Positions 17,757 to 26,570 of a stretch of 64,000 nt of DNA are shown here, one piece after another (within the stretch, counting starts at the first letter, position 1; the number at the start of each line of letters is the position of its first letter). The notes under the pieces were generated by a model. That model had not been told where the DNA came from. It made no database searches and saw nothing but the letters and a program-made list of their open reading frames with translations. The stretch is from JAEYOM01 sp036260935 (GTDB taxonomy: Bacteria; Bacillota; Clostridia; Acetivibrionales; DTU013), in assembly GCA_036260935.1 (NCBI GenBank), contig DATALQ010000014.1, positions 1-64,000 of the forward strand. Reading direction: 5' to 3'. Made by a program: the position numbers and the translations under genes.

Positions 17757-19406
17757 TCATTCCTCATCAGGCGCATTAGCCCTGAATTTTTGCGGGTGTA
17801 TGCCTGTATACTTTTTAAATACCGTGCTGAAATAGTGGGCATTTTCAAAACCCAAATATTCAGCTATTTCAAGTATTTTGACATCGCTTGATCTCAACAG
17901 CTCCTTGGCCTTTTCCATCCGCACCTTCGTGATGTATTGCGTAATTGTTTCTCCGGTTTCCTCCCTGAATATATGGCTGATATAGTTCGGAGAAAGATAG
18001 ATTTCGTCCGATATGGACGAAATGCCGATATTTTCTCTATATCTTTGCCGGATGGTATCTTTTATTCTGGCGATAACCTTGTTGTTCTTCTGATTGTATT
18101 TTTTGGAGAAATATGCTGCGGCTTTGACAAATACCGACTTTAGAAATTTTTGCAGCTCAAAAATGCTGACCGACTTCTGTATGGAGTTTAGCAAATCAAA
18201 ACGGCCGGAGACAATGTCGTCAAAGCTTTCATTCAGGTCATAGGCCGCCCTGGAAGCGGCATAGACCATTTCCAGACAGATATTCTGAACATAATCCACC
18301 GGTAGGTTCCCAACGGCATTAATCCTCTCGAAAAGCTCATTCATACAGCTTTCCACCGTTTCGACGTTACCCAGCTTCATGGTGTTTATTATCCGGTTTT
18401 CCAACTCGTACAGATTTGAATAAAGTATGTCCTTCCTTCCGATACTTTCCTCGCTCAAGTTATTTATATTGTCGATGTCGTTGATGCTCAGAAGGGAATT
18501 CTTCCCCGTATAGAAGCTGTACTGGAGAGCAGTCTGTGCTTCCTTGTATGAGATATTCGCATGCAGAAGGTCATACACGATCCTGCCAATGCCTGCAGAT
18601 ACGGAGACGCCCATGAACTTGGCCATATTTTTCGTTATTTCACCGCAAATATCCATATGCCGGTTGTCCCGGACAAAGTCCCTGTTGAAGACAACGATGA
18701 ACTCGTTGTCGTTGATCAGTGAACAGACGCCTGCATTGTAGGCGTTCAGGACGTCTTCGGCAAGATTTGTCATGGAAAGGAACAAAAGCTGCTTGTCGTT
18801 TTCAGACATGTCCCTGACCGTATTGTAGTAATCGTCTATCTGAAGTACGGCGATCACTATGCCTTCACCCGCGTCGAGGCTGATATGGAGGTATTCAAGA
18901 TTGCTTGCTATTTCAGCCTCGCTTTTATACACACCAAGTATCCAGTTGCGCATAAATTTTTCCCTGATGACAGGCAGGTTCCTTTCGAGCTGGTCCTGGA
19001 GGTTTTCCAGTTCAAACTTTTTCTCCCTCTCCAGGTTGATGCCGTTCACCACTTTTGTGATGACTTCCTTCAGCTCGGGTATTTTTACCGGCTTGAGGAT
19101 ATAGCCCTCCGCATTGACGGACAGCGCCGTTTTCGCGTAATTGAAATCCTGCACGCCGCTTATTATGATTATTTTTATGCCGCTGTTCTGTTCCTGCAGC
19201 TCCATTGCCACTTCCAGGCCGTCAAGCATGGGCATGCGTATATCGGTAAAGAGGATGTCCGGCTTAAGCTCGCGGCACAGGTCAAGCGCTTCCTGCCCGT
19301 CGACGGCCTCGGCAATTACTTCTATACCGTACTGTTCCCAGGGTATAATGGTTTTCAGGCCGTCCCTTACGATATATTCATCGTCAGCTATGATCATTTT
19401 CAGCAT
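17757..19406 (-). CDS. YesN-type response regulator (AraC output domain)
   Basis: A 549-residue response regulator paired with the kinase just upstream on the same strand. Residues 1-125 are a receiver with ADDE and phosphoacceptor Asp55 in FTDIRMPMLDG. The middle ~300 residues are a linker seen in YesN-like regulators. The C-terminal ~100 residues are an AraC helix-turn-helix pair (ISSISDEIYLSPNYISHIFR, ILEIAEYLGFENAHYFSTVF, IHPQKFRA). The ATG follows GGAGGG and overlaps the kinase gene by 23 bases, so the two are translationally coupled. The likely target is the divergent sugar-uptake and phosphorolysis cluster from 21.4 kb. Confidence 0.93.
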   Translation of the reverse strand: MLKMIIADDEYIVRDGLKTIIPWEQYGIEVIAEAVDGQEALDLCRELKPDILFTDIRMPMLDGLEVAMELQEQNSGIKIIIISGVQDFNYAKTALSVNAEGYILKPVKIPELKEVITKVVNGINLEREKKFELENLQDQLERNLPVIREKFMRNWILGVYKSEAEIASNLEYLHISLDAGEGIVIAVLQIDDYYNTVRDMSENDKQLLFLSMTNLAEDVLNAYNAGVCSLINDNEFIVVFNRDFVRDNRHMDICGEITKNMAKFMGVSVSAGIGRIVYDLLHANISYKEAQTALQYSFYTGKNSLLSINDIDNINNLSEESIGRKDILYSNLYELENRIINTMKLGNVETVESCMNELFERINAVGNLPVDYVQNICLEMVYAASRAAYDLNESFDDIVSGRFDLLNSIQKSVSIFELQKFLKSVFVKAAAYFSKKYNQKNNKVIARIKDTIRQRYRENIGISSISDEIYLSPNYISHIFREETGETITQYITKVRMEKAKELLRSSDVKILEIAEYLGFENAHYFSTVFKKYTGIHPQKFRANAPDEE

Positions 19407-21264
19407 TTTGTCCCTCCGCCTTCCTCATTGCCGGTATCCTTATGATTACGGTCACTCCGCCAAAATCATTATCTTCAAATGTAAGCCCGTATTTTTCACC
19501 GAAAGCGTTCCTTATCCTTTCATGAACATTCCGTATTCCATACGTCTTGCCAATGCCCGCTTTCCCCGCAAGAAGATTGTTTAGTTCCGCCACATTCGTC
19601 CCGATTCCATTATCGGATATCCTGATCTCTATAGTATCCTCTGTCATAGAGGCGGCGATGTCGATCATCCCTTTCCCGCGTCTTTTTTCAATGCCGTGCA
19701 CGATTGCGTTTTCCACAATCGGCTGCAGAATCAACTTGACCGTCTGATACTCCAGGATATCCTCGGGAAAGTCGATGCTGTAGTCCAGTTTATCCTTGAA
19801 CCGGATCTTCTGGATTTCAAGATAGCATTTCACCTGGTTTTTTTCATCCCTCAGCGGTATGATGTCGCGCCCCTTGTTCAGGCTATACCGGAAGAAATCC
19901 GAAAGCGACGTGACCATGGTACTGATGTCCGGCACGTCATGCTTCAAGGCAAGCCAATTCACCGAATCCAGTGTGTTATACAAAAAATGCGGATTGATCT
20001 GGGCCTGGAGGGATCGCAGTTCGGCTTCCTTTTTATTGAGTTCGCTCACGTAAAGCTTGTCGATCAATTCCTTTATTTGTTCTACCATTTTGTTGTACGC
20101 AGTGATCAGGAAGGCGAATTCGTCGTTTCTTTTATAATTCAGCTTGACGTCGAAGTTGCCGTCCTTTACGACCGACATCGACCGCGCAAGCTTTTGTATG
20201 GGGTATGCCACATTATCGGAAAGGAACATGGCGAAGCCGAACGAGAGGAACAGGCAGATCACCAGTACAATGACCATTACCTTGTTGAAGGAGACGAGTT
20301 CGCCGTACATCTCGCTTACGGGGGACATCGAGACGATAGTGTAATCGGGAGAGGAAAGACGCCTGCTGGAAATGATAACTTCCCCGACAGTGGAGTTATT
20401 CAGTATGAACGGCTCGGGATAGGGAGTGAGTTTGGAGGCCTTTTCCACATTGAATATTTCCGTTGGGAGAAACGATCCCGTATCGATTCCGTTCGAACTG
20501 GCAACGATTGTGTTGTCCCGGTCAAGAAGATAGACGCTGCTGCCCCGCGACGGCTTGTAATTGTTCAGGATGCTATTGAAGGAATCAATGCTCACATCCA
20601 CCGTCAGAACGCCTGCAAACGGCACCTGTATGTTGTTGAGGCCGAACATTTTTTTCGCGAGTCTCAGAGAATAGGTCTGACCGGTGGGAGTGCTGATCTT
20701 GTTCAGACCTACGGTATAATACTGGCTTGCCTGCGGGATGTTCAGATACCATTTCTCATCCTGTATTTCGCTTAAATCCGTTACTTTGTCCGTGGAGTTG
20801 AAGAAAAGATACTCGGGTCTGTTATTAATGTACAGTTTCGGAAACAGGGTGACCGTTGTGGTATTCAAGCCGCTGTAACTGTCGAGGACCTTGTCCAGCG
20901 AAGCCATCTCGTTTATCAGATTGATCCTTTTATAGGAATATTGCGGCGATAGTATGGTCTGAGACTGAGGGACGAAATACGGCGATGAGAAGACGGATTG
21001 CAGCTCAGGCGAGAAATAGATCAGGGACATGACGTCGTTCACAACATCGAGTTTTTGCCTGAAGCCCGTTTCAATCATAGCGAGACTGTTCGCAGTCGAT
21101 GTGGCGACTCTTTCGGTGATGATGTTCCGTGATTTGTAGTAAACGGTAGTGGATATGATGCTGGTAGGGAGAAATACGAGGAACAGAAAATAAAAAAGTA
21201 ACCTGTATTTTATACTGAACCGGAAAAGCAGTTTGTTGTTGAGGATGCTTTTAACAAAAAACAC
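19384..21264 (-). CDS. YesM-type sensor histidine kinase
   Basis: Membrane sensor kinase of about 626 aa. A first membrane helix (YFLFLVFLPTSIIS) and a second (VIVLVICLFLSFGFAMFL) bracket a ~280-residue extracellular sensor region of dCACHE type. A HAMP linker follows, then the His_kinase domain with phosphoacceptor His426 in QAQINPHFLYNTLDSVNW, and a HATPase domain (QPIVENAIVHGIE, DNGIGTN, YGIRNVHERI). I prefer the GTG at 21264, preceded by AGGGAGA; an in-frame ATG at 21309 would add 15 residues. YesM kinases usually sense extracellular sugars, often through binding proteins. The divergent neighbour is a membrane-anchored binding protein. Confidence 0.92.
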   Translation of the reverse strand: MFFVKSILNNKLLFRFSIKYRLLFYFLFLVFLPTSIISTTVYYKSRNIITERVATSTANSLAMIETGFRQKLDVVNDVMSLIYFSPELQSVFSSPYFVPQSQTILSPQYSYKRINLINEMASLDKVLDSYSGLNTTTVTLFPKLYINNRPEYLFFNSTDKVTDLSEIQDEKWYLNIPQASQYYTVGLNKISTPTGQTYSLRLAKKMFGLNNIQVPFAGVLTVDVSIDSFNSILNNYKPSRGSSVYLLDRDNTIVASSNGIDTGSFLPTEIFNVEKASKLTPYPEPFILNNSTVGEVIISSRRLSSPDYTIVSMSPVSEMYGELVSFNKVMVIVLVICLFLSFGFAMFLSDNVAYPIQKLARSMSVVKDGNFDVKLNYKRNDEFAFLITAYNKMVEQIKELIDKLYVSELNKKEAELRSLQAQINPHFLYNTLDSVNWLALKHDVPDISTMVTSLSDFFRYSLNKGRDIIPLRDEKNQVKCYLEIQKIRFKDKLDYSIDFPEDILEYQTVKLILQPIVENAIVHGIEKRRGKGMIDIAASMTEDTIEIRISDNGIGTNVAELNNLLAGKAGIGKTYGIRNVHERIRNAFGEKYGLTFEDNDFGGVTVIIRIPAMRKAEGQNAENDHS

Positions 21265-21433
21265 GGCAATTCTCCCTGAAGTAAAGTTAATGGGCGCCGG
21301 TCTGAGCAATCGGGTATTAAAAAAGCGTATTTACTATATCCCAATTATATGATTAAAATATAATATCAGTCAACATGGTATTATGTAAATATCATCCGAT
21401 ATAGTTCCGGAATAACGTGAAAGGATGGACCCT

Positions 21434-22879
21434 ATGAAAGAACAGGCTCCTATTTTTACTAAAAAACTTTTTTCAGTGATTATTTTAATTGTTCTGATCC
21501 TGGTCGCATTATCCACGTCCATCTACCTGCTTGCAAAGCCGCAGCAAAGAGACGTTCAGCAGACTTCTGCCGGGCAGGCGGGGCTGGGGACGGATGAAAA
21601 AAAGAGCATTACATTTGCCTTTCGCAAGGTCGGGACGGATGAGGACATGGAGAATTCCGTCATAGAATACAATAACTCAGTTGAAAGTCCAGTCGAAGTG
21701 AAAATGCTCAAAATACCCGACGATAAATATGACGAAACACTGAACATGTATCTGACCTCGGGCGAAGCGCCGGATGTTTTTGAAATAGGAAGCGAGTGGC
21801 TCGACACCTATGTTACCAAGGACTGGGTACGCGACTTGAGCAATTATTGCAGTGAAGAGTTTCTCTCCGCGTTCCCGGGATGGACGGATAGATTCATGCA
21901 TGAAAAATATTCGGCAGAGGGCCTCTACTCGCTCCCGGCAAGCCAGACTACCATCCGGCTCGTGTATAACAGGAGTTTGTTCGAAATGGCGGGTCTCGAC
22001 CCGGATTCGCCTCCGGAAACCCTGGATGAGCTGAAGTCTTATGCACTGAAGATCTCGAAAACCGAGATCGGCAACAAGAAATACGGCTTTGCCCTTAGTG
22101 CCGGCGATGGCAGGAAATGCTTCGAACAGTTCATGGAAAGTGCGAATACGTGCAACGGCGTTTATTATTATGATTTCAGGAACGGGCAGTATGATCTGGG
22201 TGTTTATGAGAAATGGCTTCAAACTATCCGACAGATGAAGGAAAACGAGAGCCTGTTCCCGGGGGAGACGATATTGAAGGGCAGCAACGCCCTGATGCAG
22301 TTCCGGGAAGGAAATATCGGCATGATGTACATGACGTCCGCCAGTTTGAAAATGCTTGCCGGTACGGATGGAACAGACTCACAGCCGGATTGGGACACTG
22401 CCATGCCACCCGCGTTCGACCGGAGTACCGCCGGTAAAGGCAAGGTCTCGATCATACCTTCCACTTTTTACTGCGTCAGCAATACAAGCGGCAATATCGA
22501 AGAATCCGTCGGGTTCTGGAAATATCTCTATTCTTATGAGCATATGGGAGAAATGTTCCGCAACGGCAACGCCATCCCCGTAATGAAGGAAGTATACAGC
22601 GACACGGCATATAAGTCGAAAATCAATGGTATGGACAACTTTCTTCCTGGAAACCAGGACTCCGTTTTTCCGGTCGCGCCGGCGATTATAAACGACTGGT
22701 CCCGGGTGGAATCATACATGGAGGCCATCGAAGGGACCAACACCGTCGGGCAGGTGCTGAAAAACGAGACTGAGAACCTGAATTACCAGTTTAACCTGAT
22801 CATCGACGGCGGCCTGGTCAATTCAAACGATTATGCCCACCCTGATTTCGACTGGCTGGACCCTCTGAAAAGACAGTAG
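21434..22879 (+). CDS. Membrane-anchored sugar-binding protein (extracellular solute-binding family 1)
   Basis: About 481 aa with the fold of carbohydrate solute-binding proteins. Supporting segments are ITFAFRKVGTDEDM, a GEAPDVFEIGSEW motif, GLYSLPAS, and a MYMTSAS segment. Unlike the second binding protein of the cluster it has no lipobox: a single hydrophobic helix (LFSVIILIVLILVALSTSIY) would anchor it. I chose the ATG at 21434 for its spacing to GAAAGGA; the ATG at 21425 is three codons earlier. It is the first gene divergent from yesM-like. Anchored binding proteins beside YesMN pairs can act as co-sensors; it could also simply feed the importer. Confidence 0.82.
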   Translation: MKEQAPIFTKKLFSVIILIVLILVALSTSIYLLAKPQQRDVQQTSAGQAGLGTDEKKSITFAFRKVGTDEDMENSVIEYNNSVESPVEVKMLKIPDDKYDETLNMYLTSGEAPDVFEIGSEWLDTYVTKDWVRDLSNYCSEEFLSAFPGWTDRFMHEKYSAEGLYSLPASQTTIRLVYNRSLFEMAGLDPDSPPETLDELKSYALKISKTEIGNKKYGFALSAGDGRKCFEQFMESANTCNGVYYYDFRNGQYDLGVYEKWLQTIRQMKENESLFPGETILKGSNALMQFREGNIGMMYMTSASLKMLAGTDGTDSQPDWDTAMPPAFDRSTAGKGKVSIIPSTFYCVSNTSGNIEESVGFWKYLYSYEHMGEMFRNGNAIPVMKEVYSDTAYKSKINGMDNFLPGNQDSVFPVAPAIINDWSRVESYMEAIEGTNTVGQVLKNETENLNYQFNLIIDGGLVNSNDYAHPDFDWLDPLKRQ

Positions 22880-22898
22880 AATATTATACCTTTTTATA

Positions 22899-22970
22899 GA
22901 ATCCTTTATTTATTCGCAAGTGCATTTCAGTTATTATTACAACGTAGCAGACAATCTGCTGCAAGGATTC
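22899..22970 (+). other. Intercistronic RNA hairpin between binding protein and permease
   Basis: GAATCCTT (22899-22906) can pair with AAGGATTC (22963-22970), enclosing a compact hairpin AGCAGA-CAA-TCTGCT (22946-22960). No T run follows, so it looks more like an mRNA processing or stability element than a terminator. It would allow the first gene to be expressed at a different level from the permeases. Confidence 0.45.
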
Positions 22971-22993
22971 TCATAAATACAGAGGTAGACGTT

Positions 22994-23929
22994 ATGAAGA
23001 ACAATCAGGGATTCCTCTATGAACTGAAAAAGCACAGGGCGCTGTATATACTGATGTTTCCCGGCTTGCTGCTGATGTTCATCAACAATTACATTCCCAT
23101 GCTCGGTACAGTAATCGCATTCAAAAGGATTACTTACGGAAAGAACTTTTTTGAAACATATATCAAGAGCCCTTTTGTCGGACTCAAGAATTTTGAATTC
23201 TTCCTTAAAACCAACTACGCATTGATCATAACCCGGAACACGGTGCTTTTCAATCTGGCGTTCATCGTAATCGGTCTCATCCTTGCCGTCACCGCGGCCA
23301 TCTGCCTGAATGAGGTGCTCTCGAAGAAGCTCTTCAAGTTTTACCAGAGCTCGATGATATTGCCGAACATGCTGTCCTGGGTCATCATATCTCTTATCGT
23401 ATACTCTTTTATTGCGGACAAGGGGTTCATCAATTCACTGCTGACATCCTTCGGGGGCAAGGAATCCATACAGTTCTACAATGAAACAAAATACTGGCCT
23501 TTCATCATCATAGCCGTCCAGGCATGGTATTTCCTGGGCACCAGCGCAGTCATATACCTTTCCACGATCACCGGTATCAACCCGGAACTATATGAATCGG
23601 CCGTCATGGACGGCGCCAACAAATGGCAGCAAGTATGGGCTATTACAATACCGATGCTGAGGTCGACGATGATATTTATGGTCATGGTCTCTCTCGGGAA
23701 CCTGTTCGTCGGAAATTTCGGACTGTTTTACAATGTTCCCCGCGAATCCGGCCTCCTGTTCGATGTTACAAACGTAATAGATACCTATGTGTACCGATCC
23801 CTGATTCAGACGGGAGATATCGAAATGGCCGCCGCGGCAAGCTTTTACCAGTCGGTCGTGGGATTTGTAATCGTACTGGTCTCCAATAGTATCATCAGGC
23901 TTGTAAGCAAGGAAGACGCCGTATTTTAA
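22994..23929 (+). CDS. Sugar ABC importer permease, LplB/YtcP-like
   Basis: 311-residue inner-membrane permease with six hydrophobic segments of the MalF-like binding-protein-dependent family. The cytoplasmic EAA loop is visible as YESAVMDGANKWQQVWAITI (residues ~195-215), the coupling site for the ATPase. The N terminus KKHRALYILMFPGLLLMFI is typical of LplB-type polysaccharide-oligomer importers. It pairs with the permease at 23949 (19-base gap). No ATPase is encoded in the cluster, so a shared MsmX-type ATPase elsewhere is expected. Confidence 0.92.
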   Translation: MKNNQGFLYELKKHRALYILMFPGLLLMFINNYIPMLGTVIAFKRITYGKNFFETYIKSPFVGLKNFEFFLKTNYALIITRNTVLFNLAFIVIGLILAVTAAICLNEVLSKKLFKFYQSSMILPNMLSWVIISLIVYSFIADKGFINSLLTSFGGKESIQFYNETKYWPFIIIAVQAWYFLGTSAVIYLSTITGINPELYESAVMDGANKWQQVWAITIPMLRSTMIFMVMVSLGNLFVGNFGLFYNVPRESGLLFDVTNVIDTYVYRSLIQTGDIEMAAAASFYQSVVGFVIVLVSNSIIRLVSKEDAVF

Positions 23930-23948
23930 CGAAAGGACTGGAAGATTT

Positions 23949-24851
23949 ATGAAGACTCGATTCGCAGCATATAGACGCAGGAGCCCTGGTGTTTTTCAGA
24001 TAACAATAAATGCGGCGTTCCTTATTTACTCGGCTATTTGTCTGGGGCCACTGCTCCTTGTACTGGGCTGCTCCCTATCCAGGGAATCCGATGTGCTGAG
24101 CAGCGGATACCGGCTCATACCGCTGAATTTTACAACAGACGCCTACCGGTTTCTGTTAGGGAATGGAAGGGAATTATTCCAGGCATACTTTTATACGGTT
24201 TTTTCAACCATCGCAGGTACGGCACTGGGCGTAATCATAATGGCTGCCCTTGCCTATCCGATGTCGAGAAAGGACTTCAGGCCGAGAAACAAGTTTTCCT
24301 TCTATGTATATCTGACAATGCTTTTTAACGGCGGTATGGTTCCTCTGTATCTGGTATATACCCAGCTCATCCCCATCAAAAATTCCATACTTGCGCTTAT
24401 TTTGCCGAATATGCTCGGCGGCTTCTACACTTTGCTGATGAAGAACTTCTTCGCCCAGAACATCCCCGAGTCCGTGGTTGAGTCCGCGGAAATCGACGGT
24501 GCGACTACCTACAGGATCTTCTTCACTATGGTTCTGCCCTTGTCGAAGCCTGTTCTTGTAACGGTCGGACTTTTCTCCGCGATCGCTTACTGGAATGATT
24601 TTTTCCGGAACATGCTGTTGGCGAACAACGGAATTATAAACAATCTGCAGTATCTTTTGTACCGAATCACGGTACAGATACAGGTCATAAATCAAAACCC
24701 GGATGTCGCGGCAAGCTTTCCCGGCGGCATACCGAACGAGACCGCGCGTATGGCTATGGCCATCCTGGTCGTTATCCCGATCGCCGTACTGTTTCCTCTG
24801 ATTCAGAAGCATTTTGTCAGAGGGTTGGTGGCCGGCGCTGTCAAAGGCTAA
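23949..24851 (+). CDS. Sugar ABC importer permease, LplC/YtcP-like (MalG type)
   Basis: 300-residue second permease of the importer, MalG-like with six membrane segments. The EAA loop reads VESAEIDGATTYRIFFTMVL (residues ~178-198), and the C terminus LIQKHFVRGLVAGAVKG is characteristic of this class. RBS GAAAGGA lies upstream of the ATG. It sits between its partner permease and the lipoprotein binding protein, the standard operon order for oligosaccharide importers of Clostridia and Paenibacillus. Confidence 0.92.
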   Translation: MKTRFAAYRRRSPGVFQITINAAFLIYSAICLGPLLLVLGCSLSRESDVLSSGYRLIPLNFTTDAYRFLLGNGRELFQAYFYTVFSTIAGTALGVIIMAALAYPMSRKDFRPRNKFSFYVYLTMLFNGGMVPLYLVYTQLIPIKNSILALILPNMLGGFYTLLMKNFFAQNIPESVVESAEIDGATTYRIFFTMVLPLSKPVLVTVGLFSAIAYWNDFFRNMLLANNGIINNLQYLLYRITVQIQVINQNPDVAASFPGGIPNETARMAMAILVVIPIAVLFPLIQKHFVRGLVAGAVKG

Positions 24852-24897
24852 ACCCAGAGCTCTGGTTCAGCAATAAATTTTTTTGGGAGGTATTTTA

Positions 24898-26460
24898 ATG
24901 AGGAGAACAAGGAGGATTCTATGTATTATCCTGGCGACGGTATTTGTTTTCTCATTCCTTCTTGCCGGCTGCGGCGCAAAGAATGATACGAGCAGTGACG
25001 TTACCGCTTCCGCCGATACAGGCACCGTAAGCAGTGAAGCACCGGCGCAAACGCCTGATAAAGCCGCTACGCTGGATCCGTATGAAGTAAAATGGTACAT
25101 GATAGGCACTAAGGATTATGCTGAAAAAACCCTGGTTCAGGATGAACTCGCAAAGAGGATGAAGGACATCAATACTACGCTCAAGCTGCAGGTTTTCCCG
25201 TGGGGGACTTATTCCAACCAGATCTCGATGATCATCAACTCGGGCGAGCAATTCGACATCTGCTTCATGGGCACCAACACCAGCTACTATCCCAACGTAG
25301 CCAAGGGCGCATTCGTCGATCTTACCGAACTTATCGATACCGATCTTCCGAAGCTCAAGGCCATGATGTATCCCGAATTCCTTGAGGGTCCGAAAGTGAA
25401 GGGCAAAATTTACGGCCTGCCAACCAACAAGGAAATTCCGGAAGCATATGGAGTCGAAGTAAATACAGCTCTTTTATCAAAGTTGAACGGTGTCAGCTTT
25501 GACAACATAAAGACTTATGCTGATCTGGAACCGATTTTGAAGGCTGCTAAGGAACAGCTGCCGGCGGACGTCTTCCCGATGTCACTGGTCGCTACGACCA
25601 TGTTGAGAAACGGTTCTTTCGACAACCTTGGAGATTACACCATCCCCGGCGTTGTCCGGCTTGGCGAGGACAAGGTCATCAACCAGTTTGAAACTCCCGA
25701 ATTCATGGAGAACTGGAAGCTCATCCGCAAGTTCGTCGACGAAGGTCTTGTGAACAAGAACGGCGCTACCCAGGGAGCTCCTGATTACTGGGCGGAAGGA
25801 AAATCGTTGTGCAGAGTTGAAGTCATGGGACCTCTGCCGACCTATACCGGAGGCCAGGGACAGGTCATAGCGCGCCATAACATAGGAACTCCGGTAATTA
25901 TGACTGGAGCGACTACAGGTGCCATGCAGTGCTTCTCCAAGACGACAAAGGACATTCACAGGGCGCTGCTGTTCTATGATACACTGAACGCCGATCCCGA
26001 GCTTTACAATCTCCTGATGTACGGTATCAAAGACAAGCATTACAGGGTCATAGACGAAACAACCAATCCGATCAGGGTGGATTTCCTCGAAGGACAGACG
26101 GAAGATACAGTTGGTTATATCCACGCTGGCGGCGCTTGGTCGCTGGGCGGCAACTGGTTCGCCAGCTACCTCGGTAAAAACGATCCCGCCGACAGGAATG
26201 CAAACGTCGACAAGTACAACAAATCGGCAACTACATCCAAGCTGCTTGGCTTCGCCTTCGACGTCGAACCTGTGAAGACGGAAGTCGCCGCATGCGCTAC
26301 AGTTTACCAGGAAATAGGCGTGCCTCTGAACAATGGCGCGATCGATCCTGTAGAGGGCGCTGCAAGGTTCATCGAAAAGCTGAAAGCGGCAGGCATGGAC
26401 AAGATCATAGCTGAAAAACAGAGACAGATCGATCAGTGGAAAGCTGACAACGGCAAATAA
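24898..26460 (+). CDS. Oligosaccharide-binding lipoprotein of the ABC importer (LplA-like)
   Basis: Extracellular solute-binding lipoprotein, ~520 aa. The signal peptide ends in lipobox LLAGC, followed by a Ser/Thr/Ala-rich linker and a binding-protein fold (VKWYMIGTKDY, INSGEQFDICFMGTNTSYY, YGLPTNKEIPEAYGVEVN). The ATG at 24898 has GGGAGG nine bases upstream; an in-frame TTG at 24883 overlaps that site and is unlikely. It delivers the sugar to the two permeases upstream. A strong terminator follows at 26476, separating the transporter from the enzyme genes. Confidence 0.92.
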   Translation: MRRTRRILCIILATVFVFSFLLAGCGAKNDTSSDVTASADTGTVSSEAPAQTPDKAATLDPYEVKWYMIGTKDYAEKTLVQDELAKRMKDINTTLKLQVFPWGTYSNQISMIINSGEQFDICFMGTNTSYYPNVAKGAFVDLTELIDTDLPKLKAMMYPEFLEGPKVKGKIYGLPTNKEIPEAYGVEVNTALLSKLNGVSFDNIKTYADLEPILKAAKEQLPADVFPMSLVATTMLRNGSFDNLGDYTIPGVVRLGEDKVINQFETPEFMENWKLIRKFVDEGLVNKNGATQGAPDYWAEGKSLCRVEVMGPLPTYTGGQGQVIARHNIGTPVIMTGATTGAMQCFSKTTKDIHRALLFYDTLNADPELYNLLMYGIKDKHYRVIDETTNPIRVDFLEGQTEDTVGYIHAGGAWSLGGNWFASYLGKNDPADRNANVDKYNKSATTSKLLGFAFDVEPVKTEVAACATVYQEIGVPLNNGAIDPVEGAARFIEKLKAAGMDKIIAEKQRQIDQWKADNGK

Positions 26461-26475
26461 AAGCGGTTTTTCCGG

Positions 26476-26520
26476 AAAGGAGGCTTACACATCACCTGTG
26501 TCAGTCTCCTTTAATTTTTT
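26476..26520 (+). terminator. Terminator/attenuator between importer and GH65 genes
   Basis: AAAGGAG (26476-26482) pairs with CTCCTTT (26506-26512), with an inner ACACA/TGTGT stem, followed by AATTTTTT. It probably reduces but need not abolish read-through into the phosphorylase genes, 51 bases downstream. Confidence 0.78.
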
Positions 26521-26570
26521 GAAAATTACATGGTAAATGATGGAAATACCACAGAAAGAAGAGGCGGAGT

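Noticed and set aside
19696..20775. Long open frame of 359 codons on the plus strand inside the YesM kinase gene
   Set aside because: It lies entirely antisense to a well-supported kinase with all its motifs, has no domain and no ribosome binding site. It results from the G/C-rich third positions.
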